This document shows, piece after piece, positions 40,020 through 52,300 of a stretch of DNA of 64,000 bases; position 1 is the first letter of the stretch; each line of letters opens with the position of its first letter. The notes beneath the pieces were generated by a model that was not told the DNA's origin, ran no database searches, and was given only the letters and a program-made list of their open reading frames with translations. Source of the stretch: Asparagopsis taxiformis. Lineage: Eukaryota > Rhodophyta > Florideophyceae > Bonnemaisoniales > Bonnemaisoniaceae. Both the position numbers and the translations under genes were made by a program. Location: the NCBI GenBank assembly GCA_030407315.1, contig JALQPE010000165.1, positions 1 through 64,000 on the forward strand. Reading direction: 5' to 3'.

Positions 40020-41393
40020 ATGCCAATGAGGAACCGCACTATCCTCGAGGCGATACCGCAGCCCCCGCCATACTTTTTCAATCTGACCCGCACTCAAGGT
40101 GGCATCAATGTCATTGGTGACATACTCTACGCACCGTCAAGAGAAAGTATCCTCCATATATTCTACCGAAACAGAAGGTTGCCGCCCATACGCAAACGAC
40201 ATCATGAATTCATCATCGGATGTTTCCTTGTTCTGCTCATCCCCATCCTCTCCGATATCGTTCAGACAATTCTACTCCGCTCTCGCTCAGGGCGGATTAA
40301 TTTTTCTGGATTACACACTGCCTACCTTGTCGACGAGTTTTCCCGTGTGCGCAATATATGGACACATTTGAGTTCAAAGCAGACAATCCAGCGTACCAAT
40401 TTCCGAGGCTCGTTCCGTCTACGAAGGGTAAAGTATTCACTTTTGGCCCTCTTTGTCGCATCGTTTGTATTCGTTGCCGATGTGGTCGCTGTGAAAATAT
40501 CTCAGAAGGTGGACATATACAGCTCCGCAACCAATTTCAATTTACGCGCTTTTCAACCGATCGGTACGAACGGATTCCGAGCAAGACAAATTAGGCGACG
40601 GATAGAATTGTCACCATGTGTCTCACCGGTTGTTCGAAGTCCTTCTCATGTTCGAAACTTTGTGTTTTCTGCATGCATCCTAACAGAAAGCGAGCGAGAC
40701 CTCGATAGGAAGGAAGATGTTTCGAGCGACATTGCGATCGGCTCATGGTATCACAAAGGCGGAAGTGACCATATTATTTCGTTTGGAAAGGCAAGAATTC
40801 GTATTAGTATTCGTGCAGAGATTGTTTTCAACGGTTCCATCTGGAGGATTCTGTTTCAGACAGGCAGAACCGTCATGGAAGATACGCAGTATATCCACAA
40901 CAGAACAATCCATGCAGCGATGCAGTTTGCTTGCAACAAAAGATTCTCCGAATTGAATTGCGAGCAGATGCTAGATGATCTCACAATCGTGAGTTTGGTT
41001 CGAGATAACAGAACGATTAAATTATGGGAGCGAAACGGCAGAGATATAGAAGACGACGTGTTGGGGCTGGTTAGTACGTTCAATGTGAGAATGAATCAAC
41101 CTTTCTTCGCGTTTGGGAACAGCACACATTATTTGATGGCGAGTTCGGCAATCATGGACGTGGTCAGCAACGGTTCGTACGAGAATTTGACTACAGGGCG
41201 TCAACAAACGGGAATCGCTCGTTTGATTTCAGAAGACGGACGCACAGCAGGCTTGCCGATTATATTTTTCTGTTTCATCATCGCTGCAGCGGTTCTCGCG
41301 ATTCTTAGACTGTGGCTGAACCCTGTTTCATTGGCAATGTTAGCGACATGCCATATGCGGAGGCGAAGAAGAAACTCAGGCAGCTGCGATTGA
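40020..41393 (+). CDS. Three-TM surface protein family, member 1
   Basis: The 457-residue protein starts at the first ATG before the conserved N-terminus (N-R-T-I-L-E-A-I-P-Q-P-P-P-Y). TM1 is at about residues 64-86, TM2 (L-L-A-L-F-V-A-S-F-V-F-V-A-D) near 138-160 and TM3 (F-F-C-F-I-I-A-A-A-V-L-A-I) near 411-434, with a short basic tail. The long loop between TM2 and TM3 has four conserved cysteines (S-P-C-V-S-P, S-A-C-I, F-A-C-N, L-N-C-E), W-Y-H-K-G-G-S-D-H and the conserved sequon H-N-R-T. The sequon F-N-L-T lies near the N-terminus. If the sequons are used, both are extracytoplasmic. It is closest to member 3. I do not recognise the family; a cell-surface role is inferred. Confidence 0.82.
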   Translation: MPMRNRTILEAIPQPPPYFFNLTRTQGGINVIGDILYAPSRESILHIFYRNRRLPPIRKRHHEFIIGCFLVLLIPILSDIVQTILLRSRSGRINFSGLHTAYLVDEFSRVRNIWTHLSSKQTIQRTNFRGSFRLRRVKYSLLALFVASFVFVADVVAVKISQKVDIYSSATNFNLRAFQPIGTNGFRARQIRRRIELSPCVSPVVRSPSHVRNFVFSACILTESERDLDRKEDVSSDIAIGSWYHKGGSDHIISFGKARIRISIRAEIVFNGSIWRILFQTGRTVMEDTQYIHNRTIHAAMQFACNKRFSELNCEQMLDDLTIVSLVRDNRTIKLWERNGRDIEDDVLGLVSTFNVRMNQPFFAFGNSTHYLMASSAIMDVVSNGSYENLTTGRQQTGIARLISEDGRTAGLPIIFFCFIIAAAVLAILRLWLNPVSLAMLATCHMRRRRRNSGSCD

Positions 41394-42927
41394 AGGGTGC
41401 TGAATATGATCTGAGGGACCATTTGATGAAGTACTGGTTGTGTTGAGGAGAGATTCGCTTTGATGGAATGGCAATTGCAGACATGGGGTAATTTTCTTTC
41501 GCGGTCGATTAGGGAAAGAGGGAAGCTTGAGCCCAACTGTTCGGGCTTTGCGCTGGGGATTATATCCTACTCGTGACAAAAGGCGTAAGGTTCAGCTCGT
41601 ACAGGTTTAATCGGAGTGCTCGCAGGATTGAAAACATGTGCAGTTGAGATATTTTATTTCAAAACATTTACAATTTACAGAGCAACAATCATCATGGAAG
41701 GCTCCGCCATGCGACATAATGTGTTTGGATGTTCATACAATCAGCTCACATACAAACTCCAGTGTTTGCGCAGGCACAACATTCTTTATAGTCTTGGTGC
41801 AACTCACTTCTTCAACGGTCAACATCTTGCAGGTTTTACTTCGCAACGCGATACCACCGTATCTCAGACTTTTGTGATAGCGCGAAACATGATTTGTGCG
41901 ACCCAATGAAAGGCAACGTATCGATGTAGGTTTCACATCTTCGTGTGTAATCACCTCTATCCAGCGCTTGAACAGAAGTTTATAGAGCTGTATTCATACT
42001 GGGTATGAAGGAACCGTACAGCTCCCCCTGCCTGCCATGCATATTGTCTGTCACTATTTTAGTCTCGATACAATTATAAGCTAGTCTTTCCAGCCAAATC
42101 ATTGGTTACACGTACATAAACTGCTACCCTCAACTCAATGATTTACAATGGACTGGTTTCGTCTGAAGTAAGCGCTGTGTCTGAGGCTCACCGTTTAGAC
42201 CCGGAAAGATTACAGGACGTCGCGTCGGTTGGATCTCGTAGCACAAGGCTGCTGTAAGATTTTTGTCCCGAACATAGACCACAAATCACAATCTTTTCCA
42301 GCCATCAACGCAAATGCTCATTTGTCCATCACTTTAACGAGAGGAGTATTTTGCAACACCCTGTCATCTCTCTGACTCGTCGACGCTCCACATTCGATAA
42401 TAACAAGGCAATGGTCAATAAGTGGCGGAAATGATAGGAGAGAAAATCTGCGCCTCTTGGCCATCCTACAAATACTCAGTTTTACACACCGATTTATGCC
42501 AACAGTGCATCAACCGAAACTGATGGCGTGGGAATATGCTGCAGAGATACTCATCACGTACTTTCCAATTTGCCGCCTATGCACATGTACGACGCTTCTC
42601 CTAGTCGATATGAGGATGGAGTAGTTTTTTTGTCAATCTGCAGATACTCAAATCATCTTCTTGCACTTCTTTTCAATACCGTACTTGACTTGAATGATGA
42701 TTCTGTGCGTGTAACGCCCACATGACAGATGATAGGCCCCGTAAACCTCTTTCTTTTCTCCTTTAAAAGAACCAGAAGAAACATGAAGGCAGCTTCAGCC
42801 TTCAGGCTCATAGATACACAAGCCACCTTCCATCCTTCCAAACATCTACATCGCATGCATTGTCTGCTTGCTTTTCCGAAATTTGAAACCGACAAGGCTC
42901 AACTCGCAAATAATATTCCTGGATGTA
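41394..42927. other. Intergenic, no feature seen
   Basis: No convincing gene or repeat; short ORFs only. Confidence 0.4.
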
Positions 42928-44307
42928 ATGGCGTACGTCAGGTTTAACCGAACTATTCTCACTTCGATTCCTGAACCCCCACCTTACATCTTCAACGTCA
43001 CACAACCAGCCGGGATATACATCTTCGGTGATATAGCTTACAAGGGAACAACCCGAAGCATTGTTCCAATATGGCACCGGCGAAACAAAATTCCGATTGT
43101 CAGAGCCAGCGTTCAGAACTTCGTGATGGGAACTATGTCCGTTATATTAATTGCACTCATCTCCGAGATATCACAGTCCATACTCCTGCGAAGCACCGGC
43201 GAAAAGATTTCAAGTGATGGAGTGATGGCCGCATATCTGCTCGACGAATCGTCGCGTTTTCGCAACGTTTGGACCCAGGCTGTGTCGCATCGCATGCGAA
43301 ATATAAGTCTATATCGACGATTGAGTCATCAACGAGTGACGATATTTTCGATTGTTGTCCTGCTAGTTTCGTTGGGAACCTTTGTGGTTGACGTGATCGC
43401 AGTTCACGTCATACGTCCGCAGTTGTTCAACAGCAACATGGACAACTTCAACCTGCGTGGACTGCAACCGGTGGTGACGACAAGGGTTCGGTCACGGAAT
43501 ATAAATCTGGAACTGGCAGGAAGACCGTGTGTGTCTCCTATTGTGCGACGTTCACTGCAGAGGAGGTTGTTTAAAATCAATTCATGTACATTTTTTGACT
43601 CTCACGAGGCAGGCTTCAGGAAAAGAGACGTCGCGGAGAACTTTGTTATTAGCTCCTGGTATCATGAAGGAGGAAGTGATCACAACATTTCCTTCGACCA
43701 AGGGTGGCACAGCATTTCTACTCGTTCTGAGATAGAGACGAGGTCAGCATCAAAAACGATGCGAATACTTTTCAACGAATCGGTAACTAGAATGACAGAT
43801 ACAAGGTATATTCACAATGTAACCATGCACGCGATTATGGAATGGTCTTGCAACAAGAAATTTTCGACATCTAGTTGTGAGCAGCTCGTATCGGATCTGG
43901 TTCTACGTTCGTCTGTGGAGGAAAACCGAGAATTCGAGCTATGGACTTCGAGAAAGGGGACTGTGCGAACGAATGTGACAGGGTTAGTGTCAACATAAAA
44001 AAGCCGAATTCATATTCCTTACAAAGCTGTGAGTGATGGCAAACATATATTGGTAGCAAGTTCGGCTGTGGCTGAAGTGTATGGGCCTGGATGGTACGAG
44101 GATTTTGTTTCAGGGGATCGGGTAAATCGGATCGAAGCTCTGGTGATAGAACAAGGAATGCTAGTAGGAGTGTACATGCTCATGGTAGTTCTGGTGTCCA
44201 CGTTTGCGTTGTCAGCCTTGTTGAAATGTCTTCTGAGACCAGTTTCGTTAGGTTACATGGCGTTGCTTCATGGCAAGGAAATACAAGGGAGGAACCGGAG
44301 GAGTTAG
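42928..44307 (+). pseudogene. Three-TM surface protein family, member 2, broken frame
   Basis: The ATG at 42928 opens a 356-codon frame with the family N-terminus (M-A-Y-V-R-F-N-R-T-I-L...P-E-P-P-P-Y-I-F-N-V-T), TM1, TM2, the four ectodomain cysteines, W-Y-H-E-G-G-S-D-H-N and the H-N-V-T sequon. It stops at a TAA (43996-43998) just where the others continue G-L-V-S-T-F-N-V. The same region in another frame reads V-N-I-K-K-P-N, and the first frame resumes from about 44029 with the conserved V-A-S-S-A-V-A-E-V, TM3 and P-V-S-L-G segment to 44307. Two compensating small indels explain this. Either a recent pseudogene or a sequence error. Confidence 0.8.
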
Positions 44308-45090
44308 AAATAGGTAATGTGCATACTTGTAGATGTTCAAGAGAATAGACCTCGTAGATCGCGGTATACAGAGTTGGCTCCGCAGAGGGCACCGTCCCCC
44401 TTTGTTAGAGGTGGTGGCTTCTACCTTGTAGACTGTCGCTCAAATGCCCATTACGGACAGGGACGCTCAGATCTTGACAGTAGCTGGATTGTTGGCGGGA
44501 TAAAAAAGCGATGCGATTTATTCGTATGGCCGACAATGCAATGATAGATACGTGTGGAGATATGATATACACTGCCAGGTATTCCCGTCGAGAGGTGGAG
44601 TGTAATTTGAACACTAGAATGGTAGTGTAGGAACGAATCGTTCAGTGTCTCTGAAAGCATTTTAATTGGGGTACACTGTATTTGCATAGTGTATAATGCT
44701 TTGGCTTTTTCCCTGGATGCAGGGAAGCCATGAAGTGGCACTTGCCAGAGCAATACCTGTGGCGACCATGCCTTTATCAGACAAGCCAGCGAAAAGTTCA
44801 GTTTGCGCTCAAGCATTTGAAGACTCTCAGCCTATTCCGCGCCAGTTCATTACAGCAACACTCATAACTTGACGTTTTGTCAAATTTATAGACCAGCTTC
44901 GCAACCATTGAGCTCAAAGCTATTTGCTCTCATTACTGTCACTCTTGTACATACAGCAATACAAACTTGCTGTCTAGGTTATCCATGCCCTAGAAAACCA
45001 GCTTTCCTTTTCGCCTTTGCGCAACATAAGAATATAAACCTGAGAAAGAGTTGTAGCTCAGGCGTTCACCAAGAAATTCGTCAAAACCTC
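44308..45090. other. Intergenic, no gene seen
   Basis: A TATA-like AATATAAA near 45032 lies about 60 nt before the next gene's ATG; otherwise nothing is supported. Confidence 0.35.
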
Positions 45091-46767
45091 ATGGCATACG
45101 TGAGTGTAAATAACCAAACTATCTTGGCGGCAATTCCGCAGCCACCCCCGTATTTCTTCAACCTCACTCGAACTGGCGCCATCAACGTAGTCGGTAATAC
45201 CTTCTACAATCCTACTAGAGTCAGCATGCTCCATAGCTTTCAGAAAAGCACAGGACTTCCGCTCATCAAAAATCGCTTCCAGAATTTCATCATTGGCTTC
45301 TTACTCGTTCTTCTCATCCCTATCGTTTCAGACATAGTACAAACAATCATATTGCGATCTAGTTCAGGAACAATTAACTCAAATGGACTGTACTCAGCAT
45401 GTCTCGTTGATGAATTCTCGCACTTGAGAAACTTATGGAAACATGCTACTGCTCGTCATGATTCTCAAAAGGGAACTTTCCGAAACATGTTCCGTGTGCA
45501 CACAACAAAATTGTCCATCTTCGCATTGATTGTTGCATCGTTTGTGTTCTTCGTCGACGTCATTGCCCTACAACTGTCCCAAAAGGTTCCAATGTACAGT
45601 TCTGCCGATCAGTTCAACATTCGAGCTTTTCAACCAATTGGAACATATGGCTGGCGAGCAAGGGGGATCAGGAGGAAGACCGAATTCTCCCCATGCGTAT
45701 CTCCGCTTGTTATTCGGCCATTTCACAAGAGATACTTCTTGCTCACTTCGTGTATATTCTCAAGTAATGAAAGGGCTCTTGATAAGCCGAAGGATGTTTC
45801 AGGGGATATCACGTTTGCTTCCTGGTACCATAGAGCTGGCAGCGACCATGAGATTTCTTTCGGGGAGGGTAGGCATCGTATTCGAATTCGAGCAGAAATT
45901 ACTCTCAGTGAGAGCGGTTCGACGTGGAAAGTTCTGTTCAACACTTTCAAGACAGTCATGGAAGATACACAGTTCATTCATAACAAAACGATTCATGCAG
46001 CAATGCAGTTTGCTTGTAACAAGAAGTTTTCCCAATTGGGGTGCCTAGAAATGTTGGCCGATCTGAATGTTGTTAGTATTGTTGAACAGAACCGAAATAT
46101 TACGCTCTGGAACGAGGGAGAGAGAAAAGTGGTTGAAAATGTCAAGGGATTGGTGACAACGTTTAACGTCAAAATCAATCAACCGTTCGGAGCACTCTGG
46201 AGCGGTTCACATTTTCTAATGGCAAGTTCAGCGATCATGGACGTGATAGGACCTGGGCTGTACGAGAAGGCAGAGACAGGTGAGCAAGTGGATGGGATTC
46301 CTCGTCTTATTTCTGAGCAAGGTCGAGTCGCAGGACTACCAACAATCTTCTTCACTGTAATATTATGTATCGCTTTGCTTGCTATATTACGGCTATGTCT
46401 GAGCCCTGTTTCGCTAGGAAGTTTAGCTCTTCGTCACATGGAGGCCGTAGGAAAAAGACACGGATTGCGAAAAAGGAAGATTAACGGCCTGGAAGATAGC
46501 GGGTCTCTGAATTTGTACTCTGCTTCGTTTCGGGGAGAAGAGGGAGCTGGAGGTATTAGGTATGGAGGGAAAAAAGTAACTGGAGAGAGAGATAGTGATG
46601 TTGGAATTAATACGGTGAGGAATAGGACAATGCTGACCGAACAGCAAAGGAATGTCTACCGGAACAAAAAGATTGCGCGAGGAGATCATGACACGGCTCT
46701 AAGCTACGAATGTGATACGCTGACAGATTTCTCAGATCTAGATTATGAACATATAGAATACTCGTAA
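45091..46767 (+). CDS. Three-TM surface protein family, member 3 (long tail)
   Basis: The 558-residue protein starts M-A-Y-V-S-V-N-N-Q-T-I-L, aligned with member 2, which fixes the start although the frame is open further upstream. TM1 is at 66-88, TM2 (L-S-I-F-A-L-I-V-A-S-F-V-F-F) near 143-165 and TM3 (L-P-T-I-F-F-T-V-I-L-C-I-A-L-L) near 414-437. The ectodomain keeps S-P-C-V-S-P, T-S-C-I-F, F-A-C-N and L-G-C-L, the sequons F-N-L-T and H-N-K-T, and W-Y-H-R-A-G-S-D-H. Unlike the others it has about 120 residues after TM3, rich in Arg, Gly and Asp, ending acidic (F-S-D-L-D-Y-E-H), likely a cytoplasmic tail. Function unknown. Confidence 0.85.
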   Translation: MAYVSVNNQTILAAIPQPPPYFFNLTRTGAINVVGNTFYNPTRVSMLHSFQKSTGLPLIKNRFQNFIIGFLLVLLIPIVSDIVQTIILRSSSGTINSNGLYSACLVDEFSHLRNLWKHATARHDSQKGTFRNMFRVHTTKLSIFALIVASFVFFVDVIALQLSQKVPMYSSADQFNIRAFQPIGTYGWRARGIRRKTEFSPCVSPLVIRPFHKRYFLLTSCIFSSNERALDKPKDVSGDITFASWYHRAGSDHEISFGEGRHRIRIRAEITLSESGSTWKVLFNTFKTVMEDTQFIHNKTIHAAMQFACNKKFSQLGCLEMLADLNVVSIVEQNRNITLWNEGERKVVENVKGLVTTFNVKINQPFGALWSGSHFLMASSAIMDVIGPGLYEKAETGEQVDGIPRLISEQGRVAGLPTIFFTVILCIALLAILRLCLSPVSLGSLALRHMEAVGKRHGLRKRKINGLEDSGSLNLYSASFRGEEGAGGIRYGGKKVTGERDSDVGINTVRNRTMLTEQQRNVYRNKKIARGDHDTALSYECDTLTDFSDLDYEHIEYS

Positions 46768-47699
46768 ATTCCGCCTCCTTCAAGCTTCCAAAAAAAATCT
46801 GGACCGTGACAGGGAAAGAGCTGAATGGACAGTTCCACAAGTCTGACTGTAATCGTGCGAATTGCGGACTTTTTCTTGAATGACGACTATCGCTAAGTGC
46901 GAATCTCGCAAAGGTAGTTTAGATGAAAAATATTTGCATATCGCTTTACGTTGAGCAGACTCTGCAGCTTGCGATTGCATCTAGTGAAGTCACTGATGGC
47001 ATCGTTTTCCGTAGAACAAAAATTCCAATCATCTGTGAGATCATCATACAGATCATTGCTGTCCACACATTGTGGGTCAGCTTTGGCTCTGATTACAGTT
47101 TACACCTTATTTCTCTTTAAGTCTGCAAGCTGATAAATTGTGGTTATCTTTTTCAAACTTTCAAATTCTAGAAAATAGATGAAAAACTTTCCACCATTTT
47201 TGCACTGGGCGACTTGTCCTGGTCAGACCCGCACCCTACATTGATCTCTGGCTCTCCACAACGTGCCATATCCACCCGTTCTCGCAAAACACAGCGCTCA
47301 TCTTTGCTTCATGTACTCTTTGCATCTCGTTCACGTCAAGTCCATGCCGCGCGAAAGTTTCCTCAATCTCCCGTTAAGAAATACGCGTTGAGACAGGTCT
47401 ATGTTCACATCGCATCCATCGCAGTCCTCGGACAGTATGATTGTTCCACGAGTTTTGATGCGATTCGATCATTTCTCTGGCACGATGTAACTTCAACAAT
47501 GCCAGACCTGCTGCTAATGTTGCGGCAAATCCGATCGATATTCCTCGCTGAAGTTGACATGTCGTATGTCAACTCTTCAACACCTTCACGTGTTTTCGTA
47601 TTCCATCCCCTCTTCTTCTTAACGTGGCTAATGTATCCTCTCCTCTGTGTAGCGAGTGCTCTGCATTTTTCCGGGTAATCCAACTTCGACTGCCTGTTC
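46768..47699. other. Intergenic, no feature seen
   Basis: Short ORFs on both strands only. The 154-codon plus-strand frame at 47214-47678 has no conserved motif. Confidence 0.4.
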
Positions 47700-48260
47700 T
47701 TTTCGCGACGGTTGCATCGTATTGAATATCATCACGTTTTATGGAAGCTTTGTATCGTTTTGGAAGGTCACAGATTGTTCAACACATCCTGCTTGATGAA
47801 TGTAACACCAAGTCTCTCACCTCAAATAATGTACCACGCCTTTGCAAATGACGGTTATGGTCGCTTCCACCTTCATCGTACCATGACTGCAACGCCCCAG
47901 TGTCAGAATTGTCATAGTGCGGAAGTAGGCGAATTCTTTCTGGAACACACTTACCGAAGCTAGTCGATCGAAAGAGCTCTGTTCACTTTGGAAAACTACC
48001 AAGAAATTTGCAAGGGAGATGAGCATAGCAAAAACGACTGCGAAAGAGAAGTTACCGAGCATGTGAGATATGTGAATCTATGTGACATGTCAAGAGTTGG
48101 TTTACTTTGGCATGAGGACTGGTTGCGCTCTCTTGGCACAGATATTTATGCGAATGATGGCGATGATACCGCGGATGAATTTTTTCTTGGTTGATGACTG
48201 AGGAACTGTATTTGAATTGGCAAACATTCGTTGAAAGCCTAAGACTAACATAGTTTAGGT
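47700..48260 (-). pseudogene. Relic of the three-TM surface protein family
   Basis: On the minus strand, 47852-47891 encodes L-Q-S-W-Y-D-E-G-G-S-D-H-N. This is almost the family signature L-Q-S-W-Y-H-E-G-G-S-D-H-N of member 4, and the nucleotide match is also close. Upstream on the same strand, in another frame, is a hydrophobic segment (V-V-F-A-M-L-I-S-L-A-N-F-L-V-V-F) followed by E-F-A-Y-F-R, resembling TM1 and the conserved D-E-(F/Y)-S-H-F-R. The rest is scrambled by frame changes and large gaps. A decayed inverted copy is the simplest reading. Limits are approximate. Confidence 0.6.
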
Positions 48261-48919
48261 TTGGAAACCTAGGTCTCAGCGAGTGAATAGGGCTGGGGTT
48301 GGGGTATTCCGCAGAGAGCAGCGTGATTTGTCCCTTTGATTTGGAAGGCCATGTTTGATGGATACGTCATATTTATGTCAACTGAGGAGATTTTGATGCG
48401 CAGAGCATCATTGTAGCAGAATGAATATGAGAACTGCAGCGAAATAAGCCTGGACAGGTTGCGATGTGCGAACTGCTCACGGTGCTCTTTCTACACGGAG
48501 ATATGGATGTATAGAATATAGGTACAGTGTTGGGGTTTGTTTCTAATCCTCTCCCATCCGTCGCTTGCGCTAAAGGGGCTTCCCGCACCGAAAAATCATG
48601 TTACTAAAACGAGGAACATGAGCTAGAGTACCGAGTTGAATCGAGTCGTTCGGCAGCGAAAAGAAATAGTAATAGTTAACGCGTTCATGTTAGTTGAGGT
48701 CAAGCTGGCGCGAGAGTTGCAAGGAAGAAAACTGAAGTTGCTGAAGCATCGGTAGCTCGTTTCCAGCAGTAGCTCTGGGAGCAGTTCGACCGATATATCG
48801 ATATTCGCGTCGGGAACACATTGCTGACGCATGCCATTCAAGTGAATTACTGTAAACTACTGTAATGCACGCTGGTTGACCGCTTGAGATCGAGAGATGA
48901 GCAAATCTACGCAAGCATT
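48261..48919. other. Intergenic, left flank of copia-2
   Basis: No gene is supported. Its last bases continue across the copia-2 insertion at 53655. Confidence 0.4.
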
Positions 48920-48924
48920 GTTTC

Positions 48925-49040
48925 TGACGAATAACTATACACATTACACCACTTTACAGTACCTCACAAGTATTTATTGACGCTCGTCGTCCTGCCACGA
49001 GCTACAAGTAAAAGGGACTAAGCACATCATTTCTTTCACA
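48925..49040 (+). repeat. 5' LTR of copia-2
   Basis: 116 bp, TGACGAATAA...TTTCACA, identical to 53534-53649. It is unusually short for a copia LTR. Confidence 0.95.
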
Positions 49041-49055
49041 GGTTATCGGCCCAGC
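49041..49055 (+). other. Copia-2 primer-binding site
   Basis: GGTTATCGGCCCAGC follows the LTR directly. It resembles the half initiator tRNA-Met priming site of the copia group (GGTTATGAGCCC in copia-1) with two changes. Confidence 0.65.
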
Positions 49056-49307
49056 TACGCTTCATCCTTACCTCCAAGTCCCCCCCTCCTCCAGCCAGGT
49101 GACGCAACAATCCCACCCCCCGATCCCGGCGACGTTAAATCCCGCCTATCCAATCCGGCGACGCTCCATTCCGCCGACAAATTCCGGCGACGTTAAATCC
49201 CGCCCATTGATCCCGGCGACGACACTTTCCGCCTATCACACTTTCTTTTTTCTACCTATCCACCCATTCAAAAGACCCTGCCCTTGTTTTCGCTGCCAGA
49301 ACAAACC
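49056..49307 (+). other. Copia-2 leader with CCGGCGACG repeats
   Basis: Four units similar to TCCGGCGACGTTAAATCCCG are spread over 49125-49245. They parallel the hairpin-forming repeats in the copia-1 leader. Possible RNA packaging signals; inferred. Confidence 0.6.
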
Positions 49308-52300
49308 ATGGATCCCATTCCAGCTCAACACGAACCCTCTACATCGATCCAATACCAAGTTGAGATACCTACCCTTTCAACAACCAATTACGTTGCATGG
49401 AAACTAACTGTCGAACACGTTGCGAATTCTCAATCATTACTCTTCTACCTCTACAACGCTGTTCCCACTTCAGAGTCACAACAGGTCACCAACACCCATA
49501 TAGCCAAACACAATCAGGCTCAACTTCTGGTTATACCTTCTCTTTCTTCTGAAGTTACTGCCAATTTCACAGATCAAGAACTCCACGGCCCAATCCACAC
49601 CCTGTACGCCAAGTTAAGAGACATACTTACGGCCCAAAAACCAGAACACAACCCATTGCACCTTCGGCGTCAAGCCCAGAGCATCAAATGGCACACAAAC
49701 ATGTCTGTCACCGACTACATTGACCAGCACAACTCCTTACGACAGCTCATGATCCGTGCAAATTATCCCGGTATCGCGGACGAACAAACTACAATCCGCT
49801 TTCTCCTCGAGGGAATCGAAACGCATCCCGATTGGACAATCTTGCTTCAGGCCATAAACAGCCACACAGAGCTCAACCCTTCAAAACCTCTTACACTCAA
49901 CCAGTTGGTGTCAATGATGATCAGCCACGACAGTATCAACAAGCGTGTGATCACGACCTCTCCCACCCGTCTGTTACCTATGACCCGCTCTAATCCTCGT
50001 ACCTCTTATCGAAGACTCCCCCCCCCCAACACCAATCAAAACCACCCTCTCAAAAATATGGGTTCGCATAAGAAACACAATGTGCAACCACCCCCAGGAT
50101 ACTTCGGAATTTGGTGTTCCTGGCATGGAAGCCCACACCACTCCACGGATGCTTGTCGAGCCCGAAGAGTACAAACTACTCGCCGCAACCTGCCGCCAAA
50201 CCGCAAGCCAAACTTTAACAATGCCGCTGCAGCAGAACTTCCCAACCTTGATCATTTGAATGAATGCCCTTCACCGCAAAATTACCAACCAATTCATACC
50301 GATCCCAATCTCATTCTCTCCGACAATTCCGACTCTGTACGTCCTCAAGAGAACGCTTCATTCCTCCTCGATTCAGGCGCTAACCCTACACATCTTGCTC
50401 ACCCTCTCCCAGGAATGAAACCCTCATCCTCTTATACCACAACAGCTAATGGCGAACATTCTCCATCCACACACCGAGACACGATCTGCATCCCCCTTCC
50501 CAACAAACACAGTCTACCTTCACACACTGCTGTCGTAGTACCCACCCTACACACCAACCTACTATCAGTAGGACAGATCACTAAAACCCATGATGTTTTG
50601 TTTCAGGACAAGTATGCATTCATTACAACGAAATCCCCACCACCTCCTCCACATTCCATACTTGCAACAATACCCAAAGGCCGAAATGGCTTATACACCA
50701 CTCACTTACCCATTAACGCAGCTGCTGCGTATGCTGCGCGCACTATACCACCCAAACGCTCTAAAGCTCAAAACCCTAAACGTGCCAAGAAAAACCTCCC
50801 CTCCCCTAATCCACCTCGCATACCACATACACCCATGGTCAAAAAGAGCCGTCTTCACTCCTCCAAAATACATCAGATCGACCGAAAATTGAATCCAAAG
50901 AGAAAACCTTCCCTCCGTAGCCGTCCGCTACCAAAAATTCGCGTTCCACTTCCCAGCACCATCAGAGACTACTATCATTGGCATCTCAAAATGAACCACG
51001 CTCACCCAACAAAAATCCACCACATGGCTAAACAAAACCTGGTAGACAACATGCCAGCCTCCCTCCGACGCACTCCACCAAAATTCACTTGTTCTGGATG
51101 CGCGTTGGGCAAAACTGCGGCTGCTCCTTTTCGCAGACATCCGCGCATGGACGCTATCGGAACACACCTTCACACAGATATCTGCGGTCCAATGCCAACC
51201 CCTTCCTTTGAGGGTAACCGCTACTTCATCACTTTCTTAGATCAAGGCAGTCGTTACCTTACTGTCCATTGTGCACCATCCAAAGCAGCTGCAGGAGCCA
51301 AACTCGCTGACCACATTCTCTTCACTCATGCCACAACTCCACACCGCATCAGACACCTTACTTCTGACAATGCAAAAGAGTTCTACACTCAAAGACTCAA
51401 TAACCTTTACACCTCCGAACACATCGACACCCATCCCAGCATTCCTCATACTCCACAAGAAAATGCGCTTGCCGAACGCATCAATCGTTCGATTCTAAAC
51501 ACTGCCCGAGCCACCCTTCTCGCATCTGGACTACCATTGGAATTATGGGACTTCGCTGTACTCTCCGCAACAGATGTCCATAACCACACACCCCACAACG
51601 CAACCCAACAACTTCCAGCCGCTCTATGGTTCGCCGTCAAACCAAACGTTATCACTCTCCTTCCTTTCGGTACAACAGGCTATGTCCACAACCCAGCTCC
51701 CCTCTCGAAACTACAGCCGCGGGCCACTCTACTTCACTACATTGGTCGCTGCGATGCACGTCACTACTACACATATGATCCTACAACGCACAAAACAGGT
51801 CGCTGCCGTATGGCTGACTTTAAACCATACCATCCAACCACTGATCCCGTCCGAGTTATTTCATCTTCAGCCAACACAGCAGTTTCTCTCGCTACCGAGC
51901 CCAAAACTCTCTCAGAAGCACGCGCTGCTCCTGATGCCCAAGAATGGTCAATAGCATGGAATAAGGAACTTGACAGCCTTGAAAAACGAGGCACACTTAC
52001 TTTCATCCACAAATCCAAACTTCCCCCAGGAGCCCGCCTGCTACCCGTCACTACCGTTCTCAAATTGAAACGAGACAGTGACGGAAATCCCATTCTTCGC
52101 AAGGCACGTTGCACCGTACGCGGTGATCGCCAGATACCCGATGTACATTTCGATCCAAATGATATCTCTAGCCCCGTTGCCAACCGTGACGCCATTCGCT
52201 CCGCTCTTGCTATGGCCGCTGCCCATGGCTTTTCCACCTTCCACTGGGATCTGGAGTCCGCTTTTCTCCATGAGCGATTCACTGAAGACCGCCAGATTTA

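Noticed and set aside
47214..47678. 154-codon plus-strand ORF
   Set aside because: It lies opposite the decayed membrane-protein copy region and has no motif of its own.
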